The position numbers and the translations under genes are program-made. A DNA stretch of 64,000 bases from CAYGLF01 sp964350945 (GTDB taxonomy: Bacteria; Chlamydiota; Chlamydiia; Chlamydiales; JAAZZY01): positions 124,001 through 188,000 of the forward strand of contig CAYGLF010000001.1 of the NCBI GenBank assembly GCA_964350945.1, read 5' to 3'. Every line of letters begins with the position of its first letter. Position 1 is the first letter of the stretch. The notes below the pieces were generated by a model. The model was not told the origin of the DNA. It searched no databases and saw nothing but the letters and a program-made list of their open reading frames with translations. Shown here piece by piece: positions 35,342 through 42,989 of this stretch.

Positions 35342-35623
35342 TTACTCAGCGCTTTTTCCTGCGGGAGCTTTTTTCACCAAAGCTTCTGGTTGGAATTTGC
35401 TAACTAAAGAAGCTACTTTAGGAGTCATTTGAGCTCCTACGCTCATCCAGTACATAAGGCGATCTTTATTGATCTCAGCTTTCTTCTCTTCTTCAAAAGG
35501 GTTATACCACCCAAGCATTTCAAGATATTTACCATCTCTAGGTGCTCTACTATCTGTTGCAATAATACGGTAAAAAGAACGGTTCTTTCTTCCCTGTACC
35601 TTTAATCTAATTTTTACTGCCAT
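35342..35623 (-). CDS. rpsP: 30S ribosomal protein S16
   Basis: The 93-residue product is S16, a small-subunit assembly protein, recognised by MAVKIRLKVQGRKNRSFYRI, VATDSRAPRDGKYLE-like (IATDSRAPRDGKYLEMLG) and YWMSVGAQMTPKV. Its start overlaps the ffh stop by ten bases. Confidence 0.97.
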   Translation of the reverse strand: MAVKIRLKVQGRKNRSFYRIIATDSRAPRDGKYLEMLGWYNPFEEEKKAEINKDRLMYWMSVGAQMTPKVASLVSKFQPEALVKKAPAGKSAE

Positions 35624-36942
35624 GACATCCCTCCCATAAGTTTATCTAGCATTTTTCCTTTCGGCATATTTTTCATCATTTTTTTACAATTCTTAAAATT
35701 TTTAACCAATCGATTGACCTCGTCGACAGAAGTCCCGCTTCCTTTAGAAATGCGTCGTCTTCTTGGCATAATCAACTCTACTTTTTCCTGGCGCTCAGGC
35801 TTTGTCATCGACAAAATTATGGCTTCATTTTTCGCAAAATCATCTTCATTAATAGGAAGATCTCCTAGAGCACTTCCCCCTGGCAACATTTTCAAAAGTC
35901 CTTTTAAAGATCCCATTTTTTTGATCATTGAAAATTGCTTGAGAAAATCTTCATAGGTAAAAGAGGCTTTTTTAATTTTAGCTTCTAAATCTTTTGCATC
36001 CTTTTCACTGATGTGCTCTTGAGCTTTTCTAACCAAGTTGATTGTGTCGCCCATTCCCAAAATACGATCGGCCATAGATTGGGGATGAAAAAGCTGTAAG
36101 TCTTCTATTTTCTCTCCAACCCCTTCAAACTTTAGGGGTTTTTGAGTAACATTAACAATAGAGAGCGCAGCCCCTCCACGAGAGCTTCCATCCAACATTG
36201 TTAAGACCGTCCCATCAAAGGCGATATCTTTATGGAACTGCTCAGCAACATTTACAGCATCTTGACCAAGCATAGCATTTGCAACAAACAACACTTCATG
36301 GGGATTAACAAGCGCTTTAATTGATTGAAGTTCTTTCATTAAATCTGTATCAATATGCAGGCGGCCAGCAGTATCAAAAATAATGACATCAAAAGCGTGT
36401 TCTTTACTATACTTCAGGGCCTGTTTGGCTACCTTTTCAGCACTTTGTTCTCCTTCTTGATCATAAAACTTACAGCCCACTTTTTCTGAAAGCTGCTTGA
36501 GCTGTAAAACAGCTGCTGGGCGTTGTCGGTCACAAGGAACCAGTAATATCTTTTCTGCTTTTTTCTGATTCAGCAGATATTTTGCAAGCTTAGCACAAAA
36601 AGTGGTTTTCCCTGATCCTTGAAGACCGCACACCATAATATGAAAAGGACTGGCTGAAAGCTTGACATCACAAGCTTCTTTTCCCATAAGAGCAACTAGT
36701 TCATCGTGAACAATTTTCACAAACTGCTGACCAGGATTCACAGCTTTAATCAGCTGGTCTCCCATTGCCTTTTCTTTAACTTGAGCGATAAAGTTTTTGA
36801 TCACCGAATAATTTACGTCAGCATCCAAAAGAGCCATGCGAACTTCAGAGACGGCTTTTTTGATGTTGTCTTCATTAAGCGTACGTTTCCCCATCAAGGG
36901 GGATATTACGTTTTGAAGTTTTGTTGTTAAATAGTCTAGCAT
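35614..36942 (-). CDS. ffh: signal recognition particle protein Ffh
   Basis: Ffh is the SRP54 GTPase that binds signal sequences with 4.5S RNA and delivers ribosomes to the FtsY receptor. The 442-residue product has the N domain, the G domain (P-loop CGLQGSGKTTFCAKLAKYLL, DTAGRLHID, TMLDGSSRGG in place of the usual TKLDGxxxGG) and the methionine-rich M domain with RRRRISKGSGTSVDEVNRLV and MMKNMPKGKM. The M instead of K in the TKLD (G4) position is unusual. First gene of the operon with rpsP, trmD, rplS and rnhB. Confidence 0.96.
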   Translation of the reverse strand: MLDYLTTKLQNVISPLMGKRTLNEDNIKKAVSEVRMALLDADVNYSVIKNFIAQVKEKAMGDQLIKAVNPGQQFVKIVHDELVALMGKEACDVKLSASPFHIMVCGLQGSGKTTFCAKLAKYLLNQKKAEKILLVPCDRQRPAAVLQLKQLSEKVGCKFYDQEGEQSAEKVAKQALKYSKEHAFDVIIFDTAGRLHIDTDLMKELQSIKALVNPHEVLFVANAMLGQDAVNVAEQFHKDIAFDGTVLTMLDGSSRGGAALSIVNVTQKPLKFEGVGEKIEDLQLFHPQSMADRILGMGDTINLVRKAQEHISEKDAKDLEAKIKKASFTYEDFLKQFSMIKKMGSLKGLLKMLPGGSALGDLPINEDDFAKNEAIILSMTKPERQEKVELIMPRRRRISKGSGTSVDEVNRLVKNFKNCKKMMKNMPKGKMLDKLMGGMSWQ

Positions 36943-36986
36943 AAGGCTTTATCTTTATAAAATCGTAAATAGAATACTTGAAAAAA

Positions 36987-37835
36987 CTATTCTAGTTCAA
37001 GGAAAAAGAAACGATCATTTGAAGAGTAATCTTTCTCAAAATAAGCTTTGTCAAATCCTTGATTTTTGAAAATTTCTTTTATCTTTTTTCCCTGGTTATA
37101 TCCAATTTCGAACCATGCTTTTGCATGCGGTTTCAAATGTTTTTTAAGATCATTTGCATAGCGATGGTAAAAATCAAATCCTGATTGTTTGGCAACGAGG
37201 CTCAACCTGGGCTCGTAGTGCTTTACTTCTGCCTCCAAACTCTCATACTCCTCTTGGGAAATATAGGGGGGGTTGGAAACCACAAAGTCTGCTCGTTCCC
37301 CTTCAAAAGGCTCTAGCAAGTCCCCTTCTCTCCACTCGATATCCACCTTGTTTAAGTCCCCATTTTCACGAGCAAGCTCTAAAGCTTGCTTAGAGAGGTC
37401 CGAAGCAACCACTCTTAGCTGTGGAAATCTCTTTTTCAAAGCGATGGCTATTGCCCCAGATCCTGTGCAGATATCCCATAAGACTTGATTGGTGCAGGGC
37501 TCTTTTTGGAGCTGCTGAACGATTAAGTCGACCATAATTTCGGTCTCTTGCCTCGGAATCAACACCCGGGGATCTACGCGAAGTTCACAGTTGTAAAAGG
37601 AGATCTTCCCTTCGATGTACTGACAGGGCTCTTTATTAGCTCGCCTTTTTAAATTTTCACGAATCCCTTGCAATTCCTTTTCAGTTAGTGGCTTTTGAAA
37701 CTCCATATAGAGGTCTAAGCGAGACTTTAACAAAGAGAGACTAACCACCTCCTCCGCTTGCCTGCGGGGAGAGGACACCCCCCTTTGTTCAAGGAAATGG
37801 GTTGATTTATCTATAACCTCTTTGATCGTTATCAT
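36987..37835 (-). CDS. prmC: peptide chain release factor N5-glutamine methyltransferase
   Basis: PrmC (HemK) methylates the glutamine of the GGQ motif in release factors. The 282-residue product shows the SAM motif DICTGSGAIAIALKKRFP and the catalytic NPPY in VVSNPPYISQEEYESL. VLIPRQETEIMVDLI precedes them. Its ATG overlaps the prfA stop by four bases, so the modifying enzyme is translationally coupled to its substrate. Confidence 0.96.
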   Translation of the reverse strand: MITIKEVIDKSTHFLEQRGVSSPRRQAEEVVSLSLLKSRLDLYMEFQKPLTEKELQGIRENLKRRANKEPCQYIEGKISFYNCELRVDPRVLIPRQETEIMVDLIVQQLQKEPCTNQVLWDICTGSGAIAIALKKRFPQLRVVASDLSKQALELARENGDLNKVDIEWREGDLLEPFEGERADFVVSNPPYISQEEYESLEAEVKHYEPRLSLVAKQSGFDFYHRYANDLKKHLKPHAKAWFEIGYNQGKKIKEIFKNQGFDKAYFEKDYSSNDRFFFLELE

Positions 37836-38899
37836 GAGGTTTCAAGCTTTTTTTGATGATAATGGGCAATGAGCGCATTACTAACTTCCTCCAATGAACC
37901 ATTCAGTATTTGTTCTAGACTGTACAATGTCAAATTAATTCGATGGTCACTAAGTCTGTTTTGCGGAAAATTATAAGTGCGAATCCGCTCTGACCGATCA
38001 CCACTCCCTACCTGCTCCCCCCGCTTATCTGAGCGTTCTTTAGCTTTTTTTGCCTCCTCATGCTCTTGAATTTTAGCTTTCAGTAGGCGCATTGCTTTGT
38101 CTTTATTCTTATGCTGGCTCTTTTCTTGTGAACAGTAGGAGACAACACCTGTTGGGACATGGGTAATTCGAACTGCTGAGTCAGTGGTGTTAACATGTTG
38201 GCCCCCAGCTCCTGAAGCGCGGTACGTGTCGACTCTTAGTTCACTTTCATTAATTTTAATTTCAGTCTCTTCAGGCTCTGACATAATCGCAATGGTGATT
38301 GCCGATGTATGCACTCGTCCTTGTGATTCGGTCGCAGGCACACGCTGGACGCGGTGAGTCCCCCCTTCATACTGCATATAGCGATGGACGTTCTTACCAC
38401 TCATCCCCATAATGTATTCTTTGTAACCCCCTGCATCAGATTCACTACAAGAGAGAAGCTCAACACTCCATCCCATCTGATCTGCAAACAGCTTGTACAT
38501 CCGAACACAGTCACCAACAAAAAGAGCAGCTTCATCGCCTCCTGTCCCTGCTCTAAGCTCAACAATCGTGTTGCAGTGGTCTAAAGGATCTGGAGGAACT
38601 AAAAGCTGGTGAATTTTGCTGTCTGTTTCATCAAGCTCTTTTTGATTATGAGCGATATCATCCTCAAGCATTTTGATAAAATCTTGATCTTGACCCTCTT
38701 CTTTCAATAGAGCTTTATTGTCTTTTTGAAGCTTTTCAAGAGCAGTTTTCTTTTCCCACCTCTCTTTAAGTTCGGTAAGATATGAGTGTTCTTGAGATAA
38801 CTTTTTAAAGGCCTTTTGGTCAGAAATGACTGAAGGATCGCTTAACTTTTGCTCAATATCAGATAACGCTGAAAGCATCTGAAGAATGCGTTGTTCCAT
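37832..38899 (-). CDS. prfA: peptide chain release factor 1
   Basis: RF1 terminates translation at UAA and UAG. The 355-residue product has the domain order of the family: helical domain 1, the codon-recognition region with the PAT-type tripeptide (VQRVPATESQGRVHTS), and the GGQ motif in ASGAGGQHVNTTDSAVRITH. prmC follows with a four-base overlap. Confidence 0.97.
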   Translation of the reverse strand: MEQRILQMLSALSDIEQKLSDPSVISDQKAFKKLSQEHSYLTELKERWEKKTALEKLQKDNKALLKEEGQDQDFIKMLEDDIAHNQKELDETDSKIHQLLVPPDPLDHCNTIVELRAGTGGDEAALFVGDCVRMYKLFADQMGWSVELLSCSESDAGGYKEYIMGMSGKNVHRYMQYEGGTHRVQRVPATESQGRVHTSAITIAIMSEPEETEIKINESELRVDTYRASGAGGQHVNTTDSAVRITHVPTGVVSYCSQEKSQHKNKDKAMRLLKAKIQEHEEAKKAKERSDKRGEQVGSGDRSERIRTYNFPQNRLSDHRINLTLYSLEQILNGSLEEVSNALIAHYHQKKLETS

Positions 38900-38920
38900 G
38901 AATGGCTCACATACTCTGCT

Positions 38921-39178
38921 TTACTTCGGATCTGACTTTTTGCGGCTGTAGCGCTTTCTAAACTTATCAACACGGCCTTCAGTATCAATAAACTGATTGC
39001 TTCCAGTATAAAATGGGTGAGAGTCTGAAGAAACGGATACGTGACATACAGGATACTCTTTCCCTTCAAATTCAGCCTTTTCTTTTGGATTTAGTGTTGA
39101 CTTGCAAAGAAATTTTCCATTAGTTGACGAATCAACAAAAAGAACTTCTTGATACTCAGGGTGTGTATTTTGTTTCAT
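38921..39178 (-). CDS. rpmE2: 50S ribosomal protein L31, type B
   Basis: The 85-residue product has the L31 signatures (MKQNTHPEYQEVLFVDSSTN, SSDSHPFYTGSNQFIDTEGR). It lacks the CxxC zinc pairs of type A, so it is the zinc-free form (often called rpmE2). The ATG at 39178 has TTTAGGAG upstream and fits the family length; the frame is open further to 39274 without support. It is upstream of prfA, as in Chlamydia. Under zinc limitation, bacteria with both forms swap them; no type A copy is in this window. Confidence 0.93.
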   Translation of the reverse strand: MKQNTHPEYQEVLFVDSSTNGKFLCKSTLNPKEKAEFEGKEYPVCHVSVSSDSHPFYTGSNQFIDTEGRVDKFRKRYSRKKSDPK

Positions 39179-39487
39179 GGGTATAGCTCCTAAATGATTT
39201 ATTTTAGCGGCTATTTTATAGCAAAGTGAGAATTGAGACCAGATTAATTTTATAATCCCTGACAATATACGCACAAATAGGCGTGGAAATGCTATTATAA
39301 TGTGTTATAAAAAAAAATTGAACCCCTTAAAATTTCTTTTGTCACTTATAAAAAATGCAAGCAATCACATTTTTTTAACCACCAAAGCTGCCACCTATGT
39401 TTTATTATTTCATAGTCTTCTCATATCAGCAAACAAAGCGCCCTCTTACTGGAAAACTTAACAATCGTCAAATATATATTTGATGAT

Positions 39488-39841
39488 TTATTTCAATAAG
39501 TTAAGAATATAGTTTGGCAAACAAAATGCAGCCTTATGGATGCCTGGATTATAGTATTTCAAAGACCCGTTTAGCTTAGAAATTCTCTCTTTCAAGTCAC
39601 CTTCATCCATTGAATTTAAACTCTCAGATTAGGTAGCAATTCCAAAGACCATAAAGCCTCCTAAAAAGTTGGAACGGAAGCCACATAGTAAGAGGCAGAC
39701 TCAAAATGCCCTCCCCTTCTTTTATGAGAGTCTACAAACTCTTTGCTTTGTATAAAAGGGACTCCATTTTGGATGGTCAAATGCGCCATCAGAGAGCATT
39801 GAGAGATATTCTTTATCCATCAAAAATATGACTTTCTTCAT
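39488..39841 (-). pseudogene. speE: decayed spermidine synthase (speE), C-terminal part
   Basis: Reading the minus strand across three frames recovers the C-terminal third of spermidine synthase: LTIQNGVPFIQSKEFVDSHK, then ESASYYVASVPTF, then LGGFMVFGIAT, an in-frame TAA, and KYYNPGIHKAAFCLPNYIL before a final stop at 39488. These align in order with the E. coli SpeE C-terminus (VAQNGVCFLQQEEAIDSH, QAAIPTYYGGIMTFAWAT, RYYNPAIHTAAFALPQYL). At least two frameshifts, one in a T run at PTF/LGG, and one nonsense codon interrupt it. The N-terminal aminopropyltransferase core (GGGDG) is gone. The gene is dead. Confidence 0.82.
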
Positions 39842-40110
39842 CTTAATAAACCTTTTTTTTTAATTTTTAAAAAAAAGGTTTTACATATGGTTAAATTATG
39901 TAGAAGAAGATCTATTGATCTACTTGAACCCATCTTCACAACACTAGTTTTTGGTTCTTCTTTAAAAACCTTTCTCAAAGCAGAAATACTTCATTAATAG
40001 CGCATGCTATAAACCCCTATTTATATCTTTAAAAACAGCCTTTTTTACCGTTTTTTTCTGGGGATTTTATTGAAAAAAAGGTAAAATGGACCCTTCAAAC
40101 CCCGGTATTT
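39842..40110. other. AT-rich intergenic stretch upstream of the speE remnant
   Basis: Apart from a perfect inverted repeat at 39848-39881 I see nothing here: no further spermidine-synthase homology and no supported gene. A 36-codon plus-strand frame at 39887-39997 has no recognisable product. The stretch probably holds the promoter of the rhomboid-like gene near its right end. Confidence 0.5.
39848..39881. repeat. perfect 13-base inverted repeat
   Basis: AAACCTTTTTTTT at 39848-39860 and AAAAAAAAGGTTT at 39869-39881 form a stem of 13 base pairs with an eight-base AT loop. It could act as a weak bidirectional terminator but is mostly A-T. Confidence 0.7.
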
Positions 40111-40953
40111 ATGATGACTACTTCATTTAAAACTCACTTCATGCCCCCTCTAACCCCAAAGGTTATTAAATACCTTATTATCATTTGCTTGACCTTTGGT
40201 CTTTTCTCGGGTCTTTTCCATTCCTACTTAGGCCAAAAACTTTCCATTTCCTTTACCGGCCTATTTGCCCTCTCTACCCACAAGATTTTAAGTGGTTACC
40301 TTTGGCAACCCCTTTCCTTTTTATTCCTACCGCAATCCCCAAGCTCACTTGACTTTTCTTACCTCATAAGCCTCGGTTTTGATCTTTACTTATTGTGGTT
40401 TTTGGGTTGTAAAGTACACCGTTTATTTGGCCCTAGAACCACCCTCAAATTATTTTTTATTCCCTCAATTGTAGCTGCTCTTTTATCTTCTACTCTGGGA
40501 TACTTTTTCCACTTTGGCTCGCCTATTTTTGGTTTAAGCTTTGCCATGATCCCTCTTGTAATTGCCTACAGCTTCAGTCATCCTGATAGCTCTCTAGGAT
40601 ATTCTCCTCTTAAAATTTTACAAACGCGCTGGATCGCGATAGGGCTACTTGCTCTATATCTATTGCAAGATCTTGCTACTTTAAATCTCACTGCAGGAAT
40701 CACCCACCTTTTATGCGCTTTTCTTAGCTATCTATACATGACCTTTTTCCACCGACTAGGCAGCCCTTTTTCGGTCACGAGCAGATTTGATCAATTCATT
40801 ATGTCACAAAAAAAGCGACCGACATCTTCAAAGATCATCTATATCTATGGACAAGATTACGTACACAGTAAACCACGTAAAAAAAGTTTGTCTAAGTTTA
40901 ATATATGGGTTCAGATAAAAAGACGTTTTAAAGGACGTTCGAGCGGTCTTTAA
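40111..40953 (+). CDS. rhomboid-like membrane protein
   Basis: The 280-residue product has about six membrane helices and the rhomboid layout: LWQPLSFLFLP near residue 65 (the WR/WQ loop), SPIFGLSFAMIPLVIAYSF at the position of the GxSx serine helix, and LTAGITHLLCAFLSYLY at that of the catalytic histidine helix. The Ser and His are both present, though the motif is GLSF rather than GASG. A basic tail follows. Intramembrane protease activity is plausible but unproven. Two ATG codons lie in tandem at the start. The 3' end overlaps the small minus-strand gene at 40928 by 26 bases. Confidence 0.65.
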   Translation: MMTTSFKTHFMPPLTPKVIKYLIIICLTFGLFSGLFHSYLGQKLSISFTGLFALSTHKILSGYLWQPLSFLFLPQSPSSLDFSYLISLGFDLYLLWFLGCKVHRLFGPRTTLKLFFIPSIVAALLSSTLGYFFHFGSPIFGLSFAMIPLVIAYSFSHPDSSLGYSPLKILQTRWIAIGLLALYLLQDLATLNLTAGITHLLCAFLSYLYMTFFHRLGSPFSVTSRFDQFIMSQKKRPTSSKIIYIYGQDYVHSKPRKKSLSKFNIWVQIKRRFKGRSSGL

Positions 40954-41167
40954 AGTAAGCTGCTAAAGCCATTGCAGCTGTTTTAAGACCTTCTAAAGCC
41001 CCCTCTTCATAGCGAAACAAAGGATTGGCTTCAAGCTCTGGGTAGTCGTTGGGTTGCAAAAGGTCTTCTTCTGTCAAACGCGGTACAATCTGTCGCCCCA
41101 TTTTGAACAATTTTTTCTGTTGCCCTTCAACCAACTCTTCTAAAAGTTTTTGTAATGATAGATCCAT
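40928..41167 (-). CDS. small conserved chlamydial protein downstream of tadA
   Basis: The 79-residue acidic product (MDLSLQKLLEELVEGQQKKL at the start) shows no domain I know. A gene of similar size follows tadA in other Chlamydiae, so it is probably real. It begins one base after the tadA stop and is likely cotranscribed. Function unknown. Confidence 0.7.
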   Translation of the reverse strand: MDLSLQKLLEELVEGQQKKLFKMGRQIVPRLTEEDLLQPNDYPELEANPLFRYEEGALEGLKTAAMALAAYFKDRSNVL

Positions 41168-41168
41168 T

Positions 41169-41663
41169 TTAAGTTTCTCGTCTCATCTGAAAAAATTGAC
41201 GCATTAAATCTGCACAATAAGGCTCTAAAACATTAGGAACAACTTCAATAGAATGGGTCGGGTGTTTTTTCTGAAATAAATTCACCCAACTTCCACCTGC
41301 ACCATGGCGAAGATCTGGAGCTCCCCAAACAAGCTTCTTGATGCGGGACAAAAACATGGCTCCCGCACACATCGTACAAGGTTCAAGCGTACAGTAAAGG
41401 GTCGACTCTAATAACCTCCAGTTATCGAGGTAATTGGAGCCCGATGTCAAACAGATCATCTCTGCATGTGCTGTAGCATCTCGTAAAAGTTCTACCTGGT
41501 TATATCCCTTGGCGATAACTTCTCCTTCATGCACCAAAACAGCTCCCACCGGCACCTCGAGAGCTTCAAAAGCTTTTTCAGCCTCCTTAAGCGCCTCTTT
41601 CATAAAATGCTCGTCCTCACTTTGAGGCTTAATCTGCCTTGCTATTGATTCAAAATGCTTCAT
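41169..41663 (-). CDS. tadA: tRNA-specific adenosine deaminase
   Basis: TadA converts A34 to inosine in tRNA-Arg(ACG). The 164-residue product has the cytidine-deaminase-fold zinc motif: TAHAEMICL for the histidine and catalytic Glu, and LEPCTMCAGAMFLSRI for the paired cysteines. VPVGAVLVHEGEVIAKGYN precedes these. The N-terminus is about 15 residues longer than E. coli TadA. Confidence 0.95.
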   Translation of the reverse strand: MKHFESIARQIKPQSEDEHFMKEALKEAEKAFEALEVPVGAVLVHEGEVIAKGYNQVELLRDATAHAEMICLTSGSNYLDNWRLLESTLYCTLEPCTMCAGAMFLSRIKKLVWGAPDLRHGAGGSWVNLFQKKHPTHSIEVVPNVLEPYCADLMRQFFQMRRET

Positions 41664-41784
41664 AGTGGTTTATTCTAGCGAATAGCTGAATAAAAGGGTC
41701 AAATTATTTGAAAATCTCAAAAATGCTTAATTTTTAACTAAAAACCTCAATAATAAACAAAACTACCCTTTTTTTAAAAAAAAC

Positions 41785-41813
41785 TTGACAAAATACCTAA
41801 AATAGTCTATAAT
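41785..41813 (+). promoter_or_regulatory. perfect consensus sigma70-type promoter
   Basis: TTGACA at 41785-41790 and TATAAT at 41808-41813 are both exact consensus hexamers, 17 bases apart. It is the strongest promoter I found in the window. Transcription would start near 41820, about 280 bases before the first ATG of the downstream gene. Confidence 0.88.
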
Positions 41814-41819
41814 ATCTCC

Positions 41820-42100
41820 AGGCAAGCAACTCTCTTAAAGAGATAAAAATAACTGTAATAAATAATAATAAATTTAATGAATATACGACCATTGGATGGT
41901 GAGTAAGTTTTGCCGTTTTATTTGCAGAATCGCTGTTAATCAGCTTATTTAAAATCCCAGCAGTTCCTCTTGTGGAACTTTTGGTTTTGGTATATTTGTT
42001 GTTTTAAATCTATCCAATAACTACCAGAAAACAATGAATTTTTGCCATGTTTGGCCTTCTTAAGGCGGCATAAAAATGTTTATTTAATTAAAAGGAATCT
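41820..42100 (+). ncRNA. candidate structured small RNA or long 5' leader
   Basis: Downstream of the consensus promoter, 280 bases without an open frame contain five perfect short hairpins: TCTCT/AGAGA (41831-41843), ACCAT/ATGGT (41888-41900), GCTG/CAGC (41932-41944), AGTTCC/GGAACT (41962-41979, followed by TTTTGGTTTT) and GCCTT/AAGGC (42054-42066, near the ribosome site). I do not recognise it as 6S, 4.5S, tmRNA or RNase P RNA, nor as a known riboswitch. It is either an independent RNA ending near 41990 or a regulatory leader of the 42101 gene. Confidence 0.45.
41962..41988 (+). terminator. weak terminator-like hairpin inside the leader
   Basis: AGTTCC at 41962-41967 pairs with GGAACT at 41974-41979; a T-rich tail (TTTTGGTTTT) starts at the stem end. 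It could end an RNA of about 170 bases or act as an attenuator. Confidence 0.4.
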
Positions 42101-42955
42101 ATGAGTTCTATCTTAGCATATTTTGGATTTGGAGCAGATTCAAATTCAGAAATAAATCCTTCTTCTTTTGATGGCACACTTGATAAATCACGTATGCTTA
42201 TTCCACGATACAAAGACCAAGGAACACAAACTCAAACGTCCCTCGATGACTCTGCACAATTTTTTGCCAAACAAGTTTGTACTAAGGCAACTCAAATTGC
42301 TGCTGAAGTTATCCGTCATACGTCTACATATGCTAGAGAAACAGATCTTATTTTAGCCCAGAAAAACCTTGAAATTCAAAATCTTCAAAGAGCTGTCGCT
42401 TCGCTTCAAAGTGATCGAATCGACAGAATAAAAGGATCGTTTCCAGATCTTTTTCCAACAGAAAGACCTGCTAATGGACTACAGTCTGATGCACATGAAA
42501 TATCAGCAAATCCAACCCCGGCAGAGATTCGAGCAGCCTGCAATAGTGCTCCTATGAACCTCGATGACATCCCTAATCCCCATCCGGTCGAGGAAAGTCT
42601 TCCAAAAGCTGATATCGATAAAGACTTGATTGAACCTAACCCGGCTCCTTCAGGTGATAGCAACTCCCCTGTAACTATTGATAGACAAAGAATGCCTACC
42701 AGTATTTTCAGTCGTATTAGAAGTTGTGTCGGAAGCATGTTTTCATCCATTATAAAAGGTGTAGGTTCTTTTTTTACGCGGCCTTGGAGAAACAAAAAAG
42801 TGCGATTGATTACCCCACAAGTTAATACTGCAAGAAATATGCCTATGGATCCTGTGACCAAAATTTCAACCACAGCAAGGGCCCATATTTTTATAAACCA
42901 TCACGACATAACAAGTTTATATCCACTAGAATTTCATTCCTACTTACTGGGCTAA
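42101..42955 (+). CDS. uncharacterised protein expressed from a consensus promoter
   Basis: I do not recognise this 284-residue protein. It has a short coiled-coil region near residues 70-110 (ARETDLILAQKNLEIQNLQR), a proline- and serine-rich low-complexity middle, and an amphipathic segment near 200-225 (SIFSRIRSCVGSMFSSIIKG) followed by basic residues. There is no signal peptide or clear membrane helix. AAAGGAA precedes the ATG closely. The strong promoter and long structured leader suggest high or regulated expression; it may be a secreted or structural protein. Confidence 0.68.
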   Translation: MSSILAYFGFGADSNSEINPSSFDGTLDKSRMLIPRYKDQGTQTQTSLDDSAQFFAKQVCTKATQIAAEVIRHTSTYARETDLILAQKNLEIQNLQRAVASLQSDRIDRIKGSFPDLFPTERPANGLQSDAHEISANPTPAEIRAACNSAPMNLDDIPNPHPVEESLPKADIDKDLIEPNPAPSGDSNSPVTIDRQRMPTSIFSRIRSCVGSMFSSIIKGVGSFFTRPWRNKKVRLITPQVNTARNMPMDPVTKISTTARAHIFINHHDITSLYPLEFHSYLLG

Positions 42956-42989
42956 GACCCTTTTAAGTGTAGAGTAGACACAGTGTAAC

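Noticed and set aside
39887..39997. 36-codon plus-strand frame with an AAGG site
   Set aside because: No similarity to anything I know, surrounded by decayed sequence and part of an inverted repeat; chance is more likely.
41820..42100. Known RNA such as 4.5S, 6S, tmRNA or RNase P RNA
   Set aside because: None of the conserved core sequences of these RNAs is present; hairpins are short and separate.
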